Program-made: the position numbers and the translations under genes | NCBI RefSeq assembly: GCF_012641405.1 | Contig: NZ_JABAII010000006.1 | Span: 310,001 to 374,000, forward strand | Source of the DNA: Rhizobium sp. P40RR-XXII | GTDB taxonomy: Bacteria > Pseudomonadota > Alphaproteobacteria > Rhizobiales > Rhizobiaceae | Length of the DNA stretch: 64,000 bases | Direction: 5' to 3' | Notes under the pieces: model-generated | Database searches by the model: none | Seen by the model: only the letters and a program-made list of their open reading frames with translations | What the model was told of the DNA's origin: nothing | Shown here: positions 1 to 8,601 of the stretch, in pieces | Position numbering within the stretch: the stretch's first letter is position 1 | Layout of the letters: each line of letters starts with the position of its first letter

Positions 1-76
1 CTGACATAAATGCGCGGAGGCGACTTGCCGCCGTGGATACAGCGTTATGGATGGGTCAATACCGGAAAAAAGCAAG

Positions 77-373
77 ATGCGTGCACCTGTTGGCTCCGTC
101 ACCGGGCTTTGCTCTGCATCCGCGACCATGTTTGCAGTCGGGATGGCCTTCCTGGGCTATTGGGGTGTTTATGACCAGGGAGACTGGCGTGTTTCCGATT
201 ATTTCGTGGTGGTTCTAGCCCTCATCGGATTTGCCGCGCTTGGCTCCGTGCCCTGGATTGTGACGACCCCTGTTGCAGAAGAAGAAGCAGAAAAAGTGGT
301 CGAGGCCAGGCGAGCATTGGCGGTGGGAATAGCCTTCATCTGGCTGTCGGTCAGTATCGCGGTCTTTGCTTGA
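77..373 (+). CDS. Small three-helix membrane protein, function unknown
   Basis: I do not recognise the family. The 98-residue product has three hydrophobic stretches (roughly residues 12-32, 43-62 and 80-97), with a Glu-rich segment (EEEAEKVVEARR) before the last one, so it is probably an inner-membrane protein. An in-frame ATG at 47 would add ten polar residues; I prefer 77 because an A/G-rich stretch (GGAAAAAAG) precedes it. It faces the IalB-type gene at 459 with an 85-base gap and belongs to no visible operon. Confidence 0.5.
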   Translation: MRAPVGSVTGLCSASATMFAVGMAFLGYWGVYDQGDWRVSDYFVVVLALIGFAALGSVPWIVTTPVAEEEAEKVVEARRALAVGIAFIWLSVSIAVFA

Positions 374-458
374 CCTATCCGCGCGCCATGGCTACGCGAC
401 GGCACAAGAAGCCTGCCTCCAGTCCCGTCGCAACCTACCGCGGCAAAGACCGGCAACC

Positions 459-1028
459 CTATTTTTTATCGTTTAAGGCCACGATCCGATCAACCGCTGC
501 CGAAAAGCCCTGTAGCGATATCTGGAAACCCAGCGCTTTGCCGCCGTCGGCAACGACCTTAAGGTTCAAGTGCGAACCGGTGCGCAATTTGGCAAATGTT
601 GCCGCGTCGAGCGGAAGCAAGGCAATGCAGCCGTTGGGCAAGCATGTGCGAAAGCGCACTGGTTTCAAGGGCGGCTGATCATCGATATTGGGTGTCACGC
701 CGGAGTCGAGAACAATGCCAAATGGCAGGAGAAGTGTCGCAAGCCCGCTGCCGTCGGGACGCATCTGTAGTTCGACGGCAAGCAGTCTCTGGCCATTCTG
801 CTGGGTTTGATCTTGCGAAATCGTGCATACCGCCGTTTTGTCGCTTTGGTTGCATGCGACACGCCAGTCCTGATAGGCCTCCTGCAGGCTCGAGGCGCCG
901 TTAGGCAGCGCCGATTGGGCAAAGGCCGCAGGCGCAAGCGTCAAAGTCGCACTCGCGCAGGTAAAGGCAAACATTGCCCGGAATATGCGGCCGATTGTGC
1001 GAGGTGAAATGAGCGACAAAATTGACAA
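459..1028 (-). CDS. IalB-family secreted protein (first copy)
   Basis: Invasion-associated locus B family, named for Bartonella IalB. These are periplasmic or surface proteins of unknown biochemistry, common in Rhizobiales. The core begins at DWRVACNQ and has the paired cysteines of the family (ACNQ/AVCTI and RTCLPNGCIALLPL), which probably form disulfides after export. A signal peptide ends at AAFAQ. The frame opens at a TTG codon; an ATG 18 codons in (974) gives a neat signal peptide and may be the true start. It is the last gene of the adhesin block, 134 bases after the DUF4189 gene, with a strong inverted repeat in between, so it may be transcribed separately. Confidence 0.85.
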   Translation of the reverse strand: MSILSLISPRTIGRIFRAMFAFTCASATLTLAPAAFAQSALPNGASSLQEAYQDWRVACNQSDKTAVCTISQDQTQQNGQRLLAVELQMRPDGSGLATLLLPFGIVLDSGVTPNIDDQPPLKPVRFRTCLPNGCIALLPLDAATFAKLRTGSHLNLKVVADGGKALGFQISLQGFSAAVDRIVALNDKK

Positions 1029-1060
1029 AGGATAAAATCTTTCTGCTTGGAACGAGAGAT

Positions 1061-1097
1061 TTCCTCACCGCGGCGCCGGGAGCACCAGGGTGAGGAA
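1061..1097 (-). terminator. Inverted repeat, possible terminator after the DUF4189 gene
   Basis: A perfect 9-bp inverted repeat (TTCCTCACC at 1061-1069, GGTGAGGAA at 1089-1097) encloses a GC-rich 19-base loop. It lies between the end of the DUF4189 gene and the start of the first IalB gene, where it could stop or attenuate minus-strand transcription. No clear T-tract follows, so a protein-binding site is possible. Confidence 0.4.
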
Positions 1098-1162
1098 CCA
1101 CAACCAGGACTGACCGTCACGAGCACGAACCTTACGCTTCCGCGATCAGAGCTCCTGATAAG

Positions 1163-1636
1163 TTAAGTGCACACCCACTCCCGGACAGCGCAGCGAGAGC
1201 CCGAGCGCTCGCATGCCTTCAGCGCAAGACCCTCGGCTTCCTTGCGCGTCGGTGCCGAATTTGCGCTCCATGGCGTCGCCCGCTCGCGTTTTTCCTTGCC
1301 GACGGCAAGCGCGCCGCAATGATTGTACGGAAAGCCGGTCTTATCGTCGTCATCCCAGTGCCGGTGATTGCGGAACACGCTGACCACGACGCAACTGTTC
1401 CCCTTGTCACGCTCGCAGTGCTTGAGCGCGATATCCATGGCCTCCTGCCGTTTGTCGGCACCCCAGAAGAAACCGTATTTTTCGTCGGGCGCGGAATAGG
1501 CAATGGCCGCCCAGATGCCGCGTTCCTCCGGTGGAGGGGCGGGCGGCTGCTCTGCCGTAAAGAGATCAGCTGCCCCCAGCTGGCCGATGGAAACAAATAG
1601 AATACCGATCGCCGCAATGGCGGATCTCAACTTCAT
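1163..1636 (-). CDS. DUF4189-type exported protein
   Basis: The 157-residue product has an N-terminal signal peptide (cleavage near LGAAD), a Pro-rich linker, and a compact domain with the DUF4189 pattern: W-A-A-I-A-Y near its start, then A-x2-A-L-x2-C and a repeated A-L-K-A-C-E-R near the end. Its cysteines (HCERD, SCVVV, HCGAL, ACERS, RCAVR, WVCT) suggest a disulfide-stabilised periplasmic or secreted protein. The function of the domain is not known. Its start overlaps the upstream stop by four bases (ATGA), so the two are translationally coupled and belong to the adhesin operon. Confidence 0.75.
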   Translation of the reverse strand: MKLRSAIAAIGILFVSIGQLGAADLFTAEQPPAPPPEERGIWAAIAYSAPDEKYGFFWGADKRQEAMDIALKHCERDKGNSCVVVSVFRNHRHWDDDDKTGFPYNHCGALAVGKEKRERATPWSANSAPTRKEAEGLALKACERSGSRCAVREWVCT

Positions 1637-2328
1637 TTTGAGCCCCCTTGTTTTCCTGCTGCCGAGGCGACGGAAATAACGACGCAGCCGTTTCCGGTCG
1701 GCAGAAGCATCGCATCGCCGCCGTCATTGCCGAGTTCGTAGACCCCGACCTGGCCGAGATTGTTGACGAGCTTGCTTCCGTTCGGGAACTTGGCCGAAAC
1801 TTCCGGGCAAGCGCTTGGAAACGGTGCCACGCGAACCATGGAGCCTTCGCAGCCGGATGCGACCGGTGCCGCGAATACGATGCCGGCAGCCGGACCGCTA
1901 TAACCTTGCGTTGCGTAGTTCATGCCGACAAGGGCCTGCACCGCATGTTTGTCGGCTGCCTCGTTGTTCCAGATCGATTGGACATTGTATTGCGTGCCGC
2001 TTGTCAGCAGCTGGCCGAGAACCGGAAAAATGGTCGAACAGGACTGCAGGCCGGCCTTTTTGGCGTGCTGCAGAAACGGCGTGTCCGGCAGGGCTGGATT
2101 GGCGTCGTTCGCCGCGGCGACCGCCGGCTGCGACAGCATGTTGCCGATCAGGTCGTATCGGGCCACGGCGTAACCGCCGGCGCCGGCGATGACGATTGCA
2201 AGCAGCGAGAGAAGGGTCGCCTTGCGCCATTTGCGCTGCGCCTTGGCTTGATCGTCGGCCAAATTTTGAATCGCTGCGTCCTTGCTGTTCCGGGACATGA
2301 TGCGCTCGTGGATTGATTGCTGGTTCAT
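1633..2328 (-). CDS. Single-pass membrane-anchored protein, function unknown
   Basis: I do not recognise a named family. The 231-residue protein begins with a charged cytoplasmic segment, followed by one hydrophobic helix (LLSLLAIVIAGAGGYAVA) and a C-terminal periplasmic domain with four cysteines (QSCSTIFP, SGCEG, SACPE, NGCVV). The frame is open upstream to 2496, but the ATG at 2328 (MNQQSIHER) lies just after the IalB stop and avoids a long overlap, so I choose it. Its place between IalB and DUF4189 genes with minimal spacing suggests a role at the envelope with them. Confidence 0.7.
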   Translation of the reverse strand: MNQQSIHERIMSRNSKDAAIQNLADDQAKAQRKWRKATLLSLLAIVIAGAGGYAVARYDLIGNMLSQPAVAAANDANPALPDTPFLQHAKKAGLQSCSTIFPVLGQLLTSGTQYNVQSIWNNEAADKHAVQALVGMNYATQGYSGPAAGIVFAAPVASGCEGSMVRVAPFPSACPEVSAKFPNGSKLVNNLGQVGVYELGNDGGDAMLLPTGNGCVVISVASAAGKQGGSK

Positions 2329-2342
2329 TGAAAATCCGTCCG

Positions 2343-2918
2343 TTACTTTATCGCCTTCACGGCGGTAGAAAGGCCCTTGAGGTTTGCGGTCACGCTGATC
2401 GTCTGTCCATCCGCCGTTGGATAGGAGATTGCCGGCGCTGTACTCTTCGAAATCTGCTCGCGCATCATCGGTCCGATCGGGAGCATGCCGACGCAAACCG
2501 TTTGGCTGCAGCCATCGAGCTTGACTTGTATAGGCTCCTTGCGACCCTCGAATTTCACCGAGATGTGTCCGTCGCTCTTGGCAACCGGCGCAGTGCGCAA
2601 GATCATGTAGGGCTCACCGCTTTTGGTGGCGGCGAGCGACCAGCTAAACGCAATCTGCCCCCGCTCGTTCTCGATGATCTGAGTGACGTTGCAAACCTTC
2701 TGGCGGACCTTCAGGTTCTCATCGCAAATCAGGGTCCAATTTTCGAACGGGCGAATGGTCCTTTGATAATCGCCAGGCTTTACCTCGGGAGGGGCGACTA
2801 CTTCGGAAGGCCTTATGCGATAGTTCGCGGCAACAGTCTCCTGTCCGGCCGCAAACGGGCCGAACAGGAGCATGCAAGCTATGAAAGCCGGGACGCCGAA
2901 AAGCGCTCCTTTAAGCAT
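2343..2918 (-). CDS. IalB-family secreted protein (second copy)
   Basis: A second invasion-associated locus B family member, 191 residues. It has a signal peptide (hydrophobic run FGVPAFIACMLLFGPFA), then the typical core: F-E-N-W-T-L-I-C-D, a V-C-N-V-T-Q strand and the paired-cysteine motif GCSQTVCVGMLPI. It lies 7 bases after the adhesin stop, so it should be co-transcribed with the adhesin. A role in surface or envelope function beside the adhesin is inference; the family has no established enzyme activity. It is well diverged from the copy at 459-1028, so this is not a recent duplication. Confidence 0.88.
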   Translation of the reverse strand: MLKGALFGVPAFIACMLLFGPFAAGQETVAANYRIRPSEVVAPPEVKPGDYQRTIRPFENWTLICDENLKVRQKVCNVTQIIENERGQIAFSWSLAATKSGEPYMILRTAPVAKSDGHISVKFEGRKEPIQVKLDGCSQTVCVGMLPIGPMMREQISKSTAPAISYPTADGQTISVTANLKGLSTAVKAIK

Positions 2919-2925
2919 GACCGGC

Positions 2926-5900
2926 TCAGTTCAAAGTGAAGCTGACGCCAGCACCGACGCCGACCTGGCCGCCAGCCGCCGTCCCGGACAAATTCGCGCG
3001 GACCCGCCCGTTTTCGCTGGTGTAGCCGGCACCGAAGGCGAGAGCCCCTTCACCCCGCCAGACGCCGCCGCCGACGGCCACGCTCACCTTGCCCGGACGA
3101 TCGTCATAGCGAAGCGATGCCGCGGCAAGCCCAATTGCGGCAGCCTGTCTCGCCTCCGACCGTACGTCTCCGAGTTCCTGGTTCAGTTTCCCGAATTTCT
3201 GGTCCGTATAATTGTTGGCCGCGGTCAACGTGTTGCCAACGGCGGTATCCGTATACGATTTGCCCTGGTTGAAGCTGTCGGTCAACTGAGCGACGTTGAC
3301 GGCATCCGTGGGAGCGACGCCCTTGCCGACGTTGGAGATGACCACCGGCGCATTGACGTCGCCGCCCTGCAGCGTGATGCTGTTCTTCTTGCTGCCATCG
3401 GGGTTGAGGTCGTAGGTGACGGCGTTCTTGGTAATCGTCCCGACACCCGTCTGCAGGCTGTTAATTGCCGAGTTGGTCGCAAAAAGCTGCGAGCCGTTGA
3501 TGGCGTCGGTGCTGCCGGCGGAAATGCTGCCGGCGGCTACGTTCGTGATGGTTCTTTCAGCCCCTTGGGCGCCCACGCTCACCGTTCCGACAGGCGCGGT
3601 GCCGGCGAAGTCATAGTGCTGCCCCTGAAGGTCTGTCCCGGATGTGCCGACGGCAGCCTTCGATACGGAACCGGAACCCAAAGCGACATCATTGGCATTG
3701 TTGGCCTGTGCGCCTTGGCCGAGCGCAACCGCACCCTGCCCTGCCGCCGCAGAGCCGTTGCCGGCGGCCAGGCTGTTCGTTCCACTGGCGACACTCTGGG
3801 GACCGATCGCAACGCTGTCAGTGCCGCTTGCCGCGGAATCGGCGAGCGTCGAGTTGGCATGGAAATACTTGATGCCGCCACCACCGGTGATGTTGGTCAA
3901 TGTGTTGTTGACCGCACCGAAGGCATCGTAGACCGTGGTGTAGTTGTTGCCCTGGACATTATAGGTCGGGCCAGTGATCGAGCCATCCGGATTGACCGTC
4001 GTGCCGCCGCCGATCAGGTTGGTAATGTTGGTCCCGAGACCTTTGAGCTGGCTGACATTGACAGCGTCGGTGTTTGCCGAACCGGCTGCCAGATTGGTCA
4101 GCTTGCGCTCCGATCCGGCCGAGCCGATCGACACTTCGCCGACGGAGGTTTGCGGGCCTGTAAGGGCGAAGCCGGTATAGCCTGCCTGTGGCCCTACAGT
4201 CGTGACGGATTGCGCGCCAAGCGCGACGCTGTTGATGTTGTTAGCCTGCGCGCCGGCGCCCAATGCGACCGACTGCACGCCGGCGGCCAGCGAGTTGGTG
4301 CCGAGCGCAACGCCGTCGGCCAGCATCACGTGAGCATTCTGACCGATAGCCGTGCCGCCGGGCGCTACCTGATCGACCACCGCGCCATTGCCGATGCCGA
4401 TGCCATTGTCACCGTTGACGACGGTGGTCGGACCCACAGCCACCGACTCCGCACCGACAGCAAGCGAGTCGCCGGCGGCCGAGTTGGCGTGGAAGTATTT
4501 GCCGGGCGTCGCTGCGACCGACGCGATGGCACCCTGGAGCTGGCGAACCGTGACGGCATCCTGCGCGCTGGTACCGTCAGCCACATTGGTGATCTGCCGA
4601 TAGGTAGTGCTCGAACCGACAGAGACAGCGCCCAGCAGGGTCTTGTCCGTCGTATTGTACTGGATGAAGTTCGTCGGACCCGCAGCGATCTGGCCGGTGG
4701 CCGGAGCCAGGGCGCGATCGGCAACCGATCCAGAACCAAGGGCGACGCCGCCGACGATGGTGGATTGGCTATTCATACCAAGCGCAAGCGAATTGTCGGC
4801 GACGGAGGTGGCGTTGTAGCCGACCGCGGTGGAACCGATCCCTTGGGCGGAGGAGTCGCTGACCGCAAGCGTCCGGTCGTTGGTGCGCACGTAGCGGATA
4901 CCATCGCCATTTGCATCGGTATAGGCCGTGGACGTGTCACCGGCGATGTTGTTGATCGTATTGCCGAGATTGGTCAGGTTGCCGTTGATGGTGGTAATGT
5001 CGGTCGTGTTCTGCGTCACCTGTTGGTTGGTGGCAAAGAGCTGCGAACCGTTGATGGCGTCCGTCGAACCGTTGTTGAGGCGGCCCGCCGCGACATTGGT
5101 GATGGTGCGCTCGTCACCAACAGCGCCGACGCTGACCGTCGAAGCGGGTGTCGTGCCGGCGAAGTTGTAAGTGGTGGTGCCGATCACCGTGCTGGCCGTG
5201 CCGACGGCGACGTCGGTCACCGAGCCCGAGCCGAGCGCCACGTCGCCTGCGTTGTTGGCGACGGAAAGAGCGCCCATCGCCAGCGCGTTCTGAGCGCCGG
5301 CTTTCGCTCCTAGACCGAGAGCGGTGGACTGAAAGCTGTTTGCAAGCGCGTTCTGGCCGATCGCTGTACTGGACGTGGCTGTCGCATTGGCATTGGGGCC
5401 AATGGCGGTGCTGTAGTCACCCGTGGCCTGGGATATGAATCCCAACGCCGCTGAGTCGAGGCCGGAGGCGGTCGCATTGGTGCCGGCCGCGATGGCATTC
5501 GCCCCCGCCGCAATCGAGAGAGGTCCGATCGCGACCGAGTTCCCACCTGTCGCCGACGAGTCCGCTGCCGTCGAGTTGGCATGGAAATATTTGATGCCGC
5601 CGGTGTTGATGTTGTTGACCGTCGTGCCGATGGCGTCGACCGCCTGGTTGGTGGCAAAGAGCTGCGAACCGTTGACGGCGTCGGTGGACGACCCGCTGAT
5701 CCGGCCCGCGGCGACGTTGGTGATGGTGCGCTCGGCACCGACCGCGCCGACGCTAACCGTCGAAGCCGGGTTGGTGCCCTGGTAGGCATAAGTCGTGCCG
5801 TTGACCACCCCGCTGGCGGTACCGACGGCAACGTCGGTCACCGAGCCCGAGCCGAGCGCTACGTCGCCGGAGCTTGCCGCCGCCGTCGCGCCATTGCCCA

Positions 5901-7881
5901 GTGCAACATTGCCAACGAAACCGGATGCACCTGCAGTGGAACCGTTGCCAAGCGCGACCGAACCCTGGCCGATCGCCTTGTTGTTGTTACCGATCGCGAC
6001 CGCACCGGCCGCCTGGTTGGCGGCAGTAGCGCTCGCCGTGCCATCGCTGTTGGCAATGTTATTGGCCCCGCCGGTAAAGGCGCCCGTGCCGCTCGCATAA
6101 CTCGGATCGCCGATGGCGACCGCGCCGTCGCCGTAAGCGGTGTTGCCCGCGCCGATTGCGACCGCCTTGCCGCCGGTTGCGGTTGCGTTAGTGCCCATGG
6201 CGACGGCATCGGCGGCGTCAGCCTTGGCGGTGTTGCCCACGGCGATCGCCGATGCGGCGGAAGCGGCAGCGTTCGTGCCAATGGCCGTAGCGCCGGCCCC
6301 ACTGGAGCTGGCGCTGACGCCAGCGGCGAGTGAATTGTCGCCCGCCGCATTCGCTCCAGATCCGAACGAAGAGGAGTTTGCGCCGCTGGCAACGGTTGAA
6401 TTGCCAACTGCGGTGCTGGCGATGCCGCTGGCAGTTGAAGAAGTGCCCATTGCGATGGCGAAACCACCAGAAGAGAGCGAATTGGTGCCAATCGCGATGC
6501 TGTTGGGCACGGCCGTGTTGGCCTGAACGCCCGCCTGCGCCCCCGCACCAAATGCGATGGACTGGTTGCCCCAGGCGCTGGCTGTATTGCCCATCGCCGT
6601 TGCGCCAGTTCCGGTTGCTTTGGTTAGGGCACCTATTGCAACCGTGTTACCCTGGGATGCCGTAGCCTGATAACCTGAGGCAAGCGATTGGTTGCCGGTG
6701 GCCTGGGCCGCCGTTCCGATCGCGGTTGCGTTGGCGCCTGCTCCGTTCGCGTTGATGCCCAGAGAGATCGCCTGAAGCCCGCTTGCGATCGACCCGCCGC
6801 CGATCGATGTGCTGTTCACGCCACTAGCAGTGGAGGACTCGCCCAAAGCTAGGGTGTTTGCCTGATTCGCGACCGCGCCCGCGCCCACGGCGACTGCATT
6901 GATGGCGCTGGTTTGTGCGAGGGAACCCATCGATACGCCACCCGTCGCCGAGGCGGTCGCCCCATTGCCTACCGCGACGGTCAGATTGCTCGATGCAACG
7001 GCTTGCTTGCCGAGGGCAAGAGAGCTGTCCCCACTGGCGACGGAGGCCCAGCCACCGGCAAAAGCATAACTGTTGCTCGCCGAAGAGCTGACGCCAACCG
7101 CCGTCGAATTTCCGCCCGAAGCCGAGGCAAAGGTGCCCAAAGCGCTGGCGCCTGCGTTGGTGGCGCTGGATTGAACGCCAAGCGCTACCGAGTTGACATT
7201 GTTTGAGATAGCGGCGCCGCCGATCGCCACTGCACCGCCAGTACCCGTGGCCTTCGCGTTCAGACCGAGAGCCACGCCATATTGCGCTGACGAAACGGAT
7301 TGGAGGCCGATCGCAACGGCGTTGACCTGGGATGCCGTGACATCCGTGCCGATGGCGATGGCGCCTTGCGCGAGGGCACCTGTTCCCGCGGCGGTGCGCG
7401 AGCCGAGATACATGCTGTTTATCTGGGTTGCGAGCCCCTGGAAGCCGATAGCGACGGCGTTCTGGCCGCCTGCGGCGGTGTTTGTGCCTTCGGCGATAGA
7501 ATCCAATCCGGAGGCCACCGAGCCGGTGCCGATCGAAATGGCGCGGCCGCCCGACGCGGTGCCGCCGCCGCCAACAAATTGCGCCTGTGCCGGAGCAACC
7601 TGAAGCGCCGTCACCACTAGCGCCGCAACGCCCGCCAAGAGGGCTCGCTTGCCCTGTGCGGCGAAAGCGCTCGGGGAGCTTTCGATGCAGGAAACGTTAC
7701 CCGCTCCGAGTGCGCCAATTCTCAGATCTTTGCGGCGCATGCTGAGCACGCGAGAGGCCATCCGCAGTACAGCCATCAGGCGGCGCCGGAGCGAACGATC
7801 CGTGCGATCGGCTGAAACGAAGGTTCCAGCAAGTCCGGTACGAGATTTAGTCTGCAGATGTTCCCCAATGCATTCCTTCAT
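2926..7881 (-). CDS. Trimeric autotransporter adhesin, YadA type (1651 residues)
   Basis: Predicted outer-membrane adhesin that trimerises and secretes its own passenger (type Vc secretion). The N-terminus is an extended signal peptide of about 100 residues ending at APAQA. A long head follows (to about residue 690) of YadA-head repeats with A-x-A-x-G spacing. The stalk has three VNGSQLFATN-type necks (near 735, 944 and 1462, one or two substitutions) and three KYFHANS modules (near 764, 1127 and 1337), plus a diverged one near 995. The C-terminal 90 residues are a YadA anchor (KLNQELGDVR, then amphipathic strands). The last residue is Asn where an aromatic is usual. It overlaps the gene before it by ATGA and leads directly into the IalB and DUF4189 genes. 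Confidence 0.95.
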   Translation of the reverse strand: MKECIGEHLQTKSRTGLAGTFVSADRTDRSLRRRLMAVLRMASRVLSMRRKDLRIGALGAGNVSCIESSPSAFAAQGKRALLAGVAALVVTALQVAPAQAQFVGGGGTASGGRAISIGTGSVASGLDSIAEGTNTAAGGQNAVAIGFQGLATQINSMYLGSRTAAGTGALAQGAIAIGTDVTASQVNAVAIGLQSVSSAQYGVALGLNAKATGTGGAVAIGGAAISNNVNSVALGVQSSATNAGASALGTFASASGGNSTAVGVSSSASNSYAFAGGWASVASGDSSLALGKQAVASSNLTVAVGNGATASATGGVSMGSLAQTSAINAVAVGAGAVANQANTLALGESSTASGVNSTSIGGGSIASGLQAISLGINANGAGANATAIGTAAQATGNQSLASGYQATASQGNTVAIGALTKATGTGATAMGNTASAWGNQSIAFGAGAQAGVQANTAVPNSIAIGTNSLSSGGFAIAMGTSSTASGIASTAVGNSTVASGANSSSFGSGANAAGDNSLAAGVSASSSGAGATAIGTNAAASAASAIAVGNTAKADAADAVAMGTNATATGGKAVAIGAGNTAYGDGAVAIGDPSYASGTGAFTGGANNIANSDGTASATAANQAAGAVAIGNNNKAIGQGSVALGNGSTAGASGFVGNVALGNGATAAASSGDVALGSGSVTDVAVGTASGVVNGTTYAYQGTNPASTVSVGAVGAERTITNVAAGRISGSSTDAVNGSQLFATNQAVDAIGTTVNNINTGGIKYFHANSTAADSSATGGNSVAIGPLSIAAGANAIAAGTNATASGLDSAALGFISQATGDYSTAIGPNANATATSSTAIGQNALANSFQSTALGLGAKAGAQNALAMGALSVANNAGDVALGSGSVTDVAVGTASTVIGTTTYNFAGTTPASTVSVGAVGDERTITNVAAGRLNNGSTDAINGSQLFATNQQVTQNTTDITTINGNLTNLGNTINNIAGDTSTAYTDANGDGIRYVRTNDRTLAVSDSSAQGIGSTAVGYNATSVADNSLALGMNSQSTIVGGVALGSGSVADRALAPATGQIAAGPTNFIQYNTTDKTLLGAVSVGSSTTYRQITNVADGTSAQDAVTVRQLQGAIASVAATPGKYFHANSAAGDSLAVGAESVAVGPTTVVNGDNGIGIGNGAVVDQVAPGGTAIGQNAHVMLADGVALGTNSLAAGVQSVALGAGAQANNINSVALGAQSVTTVGPQAGYTGFALTGPQTSVGEVSIGSAGSERKLTNLAAGSANTDAVNVSQLKGLGTNITNLIGGGTTVNPDGSITGPTYNVQGNNYTTVYDAFGAVNNTLTNITGGGGIKYFHANSTLADSAASGTDSVAIGPQSVASGTNSLAAGNGSAAAGQGAVALGQGAQANNANDVALGSGSVSKAAVGTSGTDLQGQHYDFAGTAPVGTVSVGAQGAERTITNVAAGSISAGSTDAINGSQLFATNSAINSLQTGVGTITKNAVTYDLNPDGSKKNSITLQGGDVNAPVVISNVGKGVAPTDAVNVAQLTDSFNQGKSYTDTAVGNTLTAANNYTDQKFGKLNQELGDVRSEARQAAAIGLAAASLRYDDRPGKVSVAVGGGVWRGEGALAFGAGYTSENGRVRANLSGTAAGGQVGVGAGVSFTLN
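3480..5690 (-). repeat. Tandem stalk modules inside the adhesin gene
   Basis: The stalk part of the adhesin gene repeats a module of neck (VNGSQLFATN), linker, KYFHANS and short head. The DNA is repeated as well as the protein: the stretch that reads GTCACCGAGCCCGAGCCGAG appears near 5216 and again near 5836, in a wider block with few differences. Such blocks can recombine and change the stalk length. Confidence 0.8.
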
Positions 7882-8297
7882 GCTGCCTTCTCCTCGTTGT
7901 TGACCGGACGACCAAGCACGCTTGGACCCGCATCTGCGGCCGCGTCGTCATTGAAATTCCGCATTTCCTGAAGTGTTTGCCCCATCCTGGCGCTTTGACT
8001 TTCGAGCTGCTCGCGCAGGCTTTCGACCCATGGCTCTGTCGGTGCCGGGACCGTATGCAATGCGGCGTCCGCGCGATCGGGAGGAAGCTTCATCGCCACC
8101 AAAGCGCGGCAGACATCGAAATGGAACGAAGGCTCCCCTTCCCCGTAGGCCGGGGAGGTCAAACCGAAGATGAGGCACGCAAATAGGTAGTCGACTTCCG
8201 CCTCGGTTAGGCGGTTGGAGTATCGCTGTTGCAAGGCAGACCAGGCTACCTCGACTTTCGGAGCAAAGATTTCAAACTCGGGGAATTGAATGTCCAT
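7878..8297 (-). CDS. Small unknown protein, first gene of the adhesin operon
   Basis: I do not recognise the family. The 139-residue acidic protein has no signal peptide and no membrane helix, so it is probably cytoplasmic. Its middle (EAEVDYLFACLIFGL) looks helical, and the end is polar. The frame is open to 8468, but the upstream part is low-quality sequence and the ATG at 8297 (MDIQFPEFEIF) gives the natural product. Its stop overlaps the adhesin start in an ATGA, so adhesin translation is coupled to it. A regulatory or chaperone role for adhesin production is only a guess from position. Confidence 0.7.
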   Translation of the reverse strand: MDIQFPEFEIFAPKVEVAWSALQQRYSNRLTEAEVDYLFACLIFGLTSPAYGEGEPSFHFDVCRALVAMKLPPDRADAALHTVPAPTEPWVESLREQLESQSARMGQTLQEMRNFNDDAAADAGPSVLGRPVNNEEKAA

Positions 8298-8601
8298 AGC
8301 GCACCGGATGGTTACCGTTCGTGAACATGCCCTTATTTTCGCAGAAGCGTATTTTAGAAAATTCCGGATTTTTTTTAGAAAATTACGGTTTTTCACTTGG
8401 GCGGCTATAGGTGTAGCCGCTTTGCCACACGTACCGCAGGCTGTCGCGCATGAGCGCTGCGCATGCATGCCCAGCGAGAATTTTCAGCTCCAAGCAGCCT
8501 CCTATCCCTCGGCATGCCCAAGCGATAAAGCACTGGCTGAAATGGAAAATCGGCTTCGGGCTGAAACGAGCGAGACTTCGACCGCCTGTGGTCGGCCACA
8601 C
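8298..8601 (-). other. Leader and promoter region of the adhesin operon
   Basis: This 304-base stretch separates the AraC gene from the adhesin operon; all flanking genes read leftward. I see no convincing gene in it. The AT-rich part nearest the operon holds two direct repeats (listed separately). The rest shows nothing I can name. Confidence 0.6.
8352..8388 (-). promoter_or_regulatory. Two direct repeats, 21 bp apart, upstream of the adhesin operon
   Basis: On the minus strand the motif CCGnAATTTTCTAAAA occurs twice (8373-8388 and 8352-8367), with 15 of 16 positions identical. The 21-bp period is two helical turns, so two protein units could bind on one face. The repeats lie 55-91 bases upstream of the first start codon (8297), where an activator or repressor site would be. 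Which protein binds is unknown; the AraC-type regulator next door is one candidate. Confidence 0.5.

Noticed and set aside
2872..5313. An 813-residue open frame on the plus strand
   Set aside because: It is antisense to the adhesin, whose repeats fix codon patterns and keep the other strand open. Its translation is low-complexity (Arg/Gly/Asp-rich) and matches no domain.
5900..7560. CRISPR-like or satellite repeat array
   Set aside because: The periodic DNA encodes the YadA-head repeats of the adhesin; repeat units are not identical and have no spacers.
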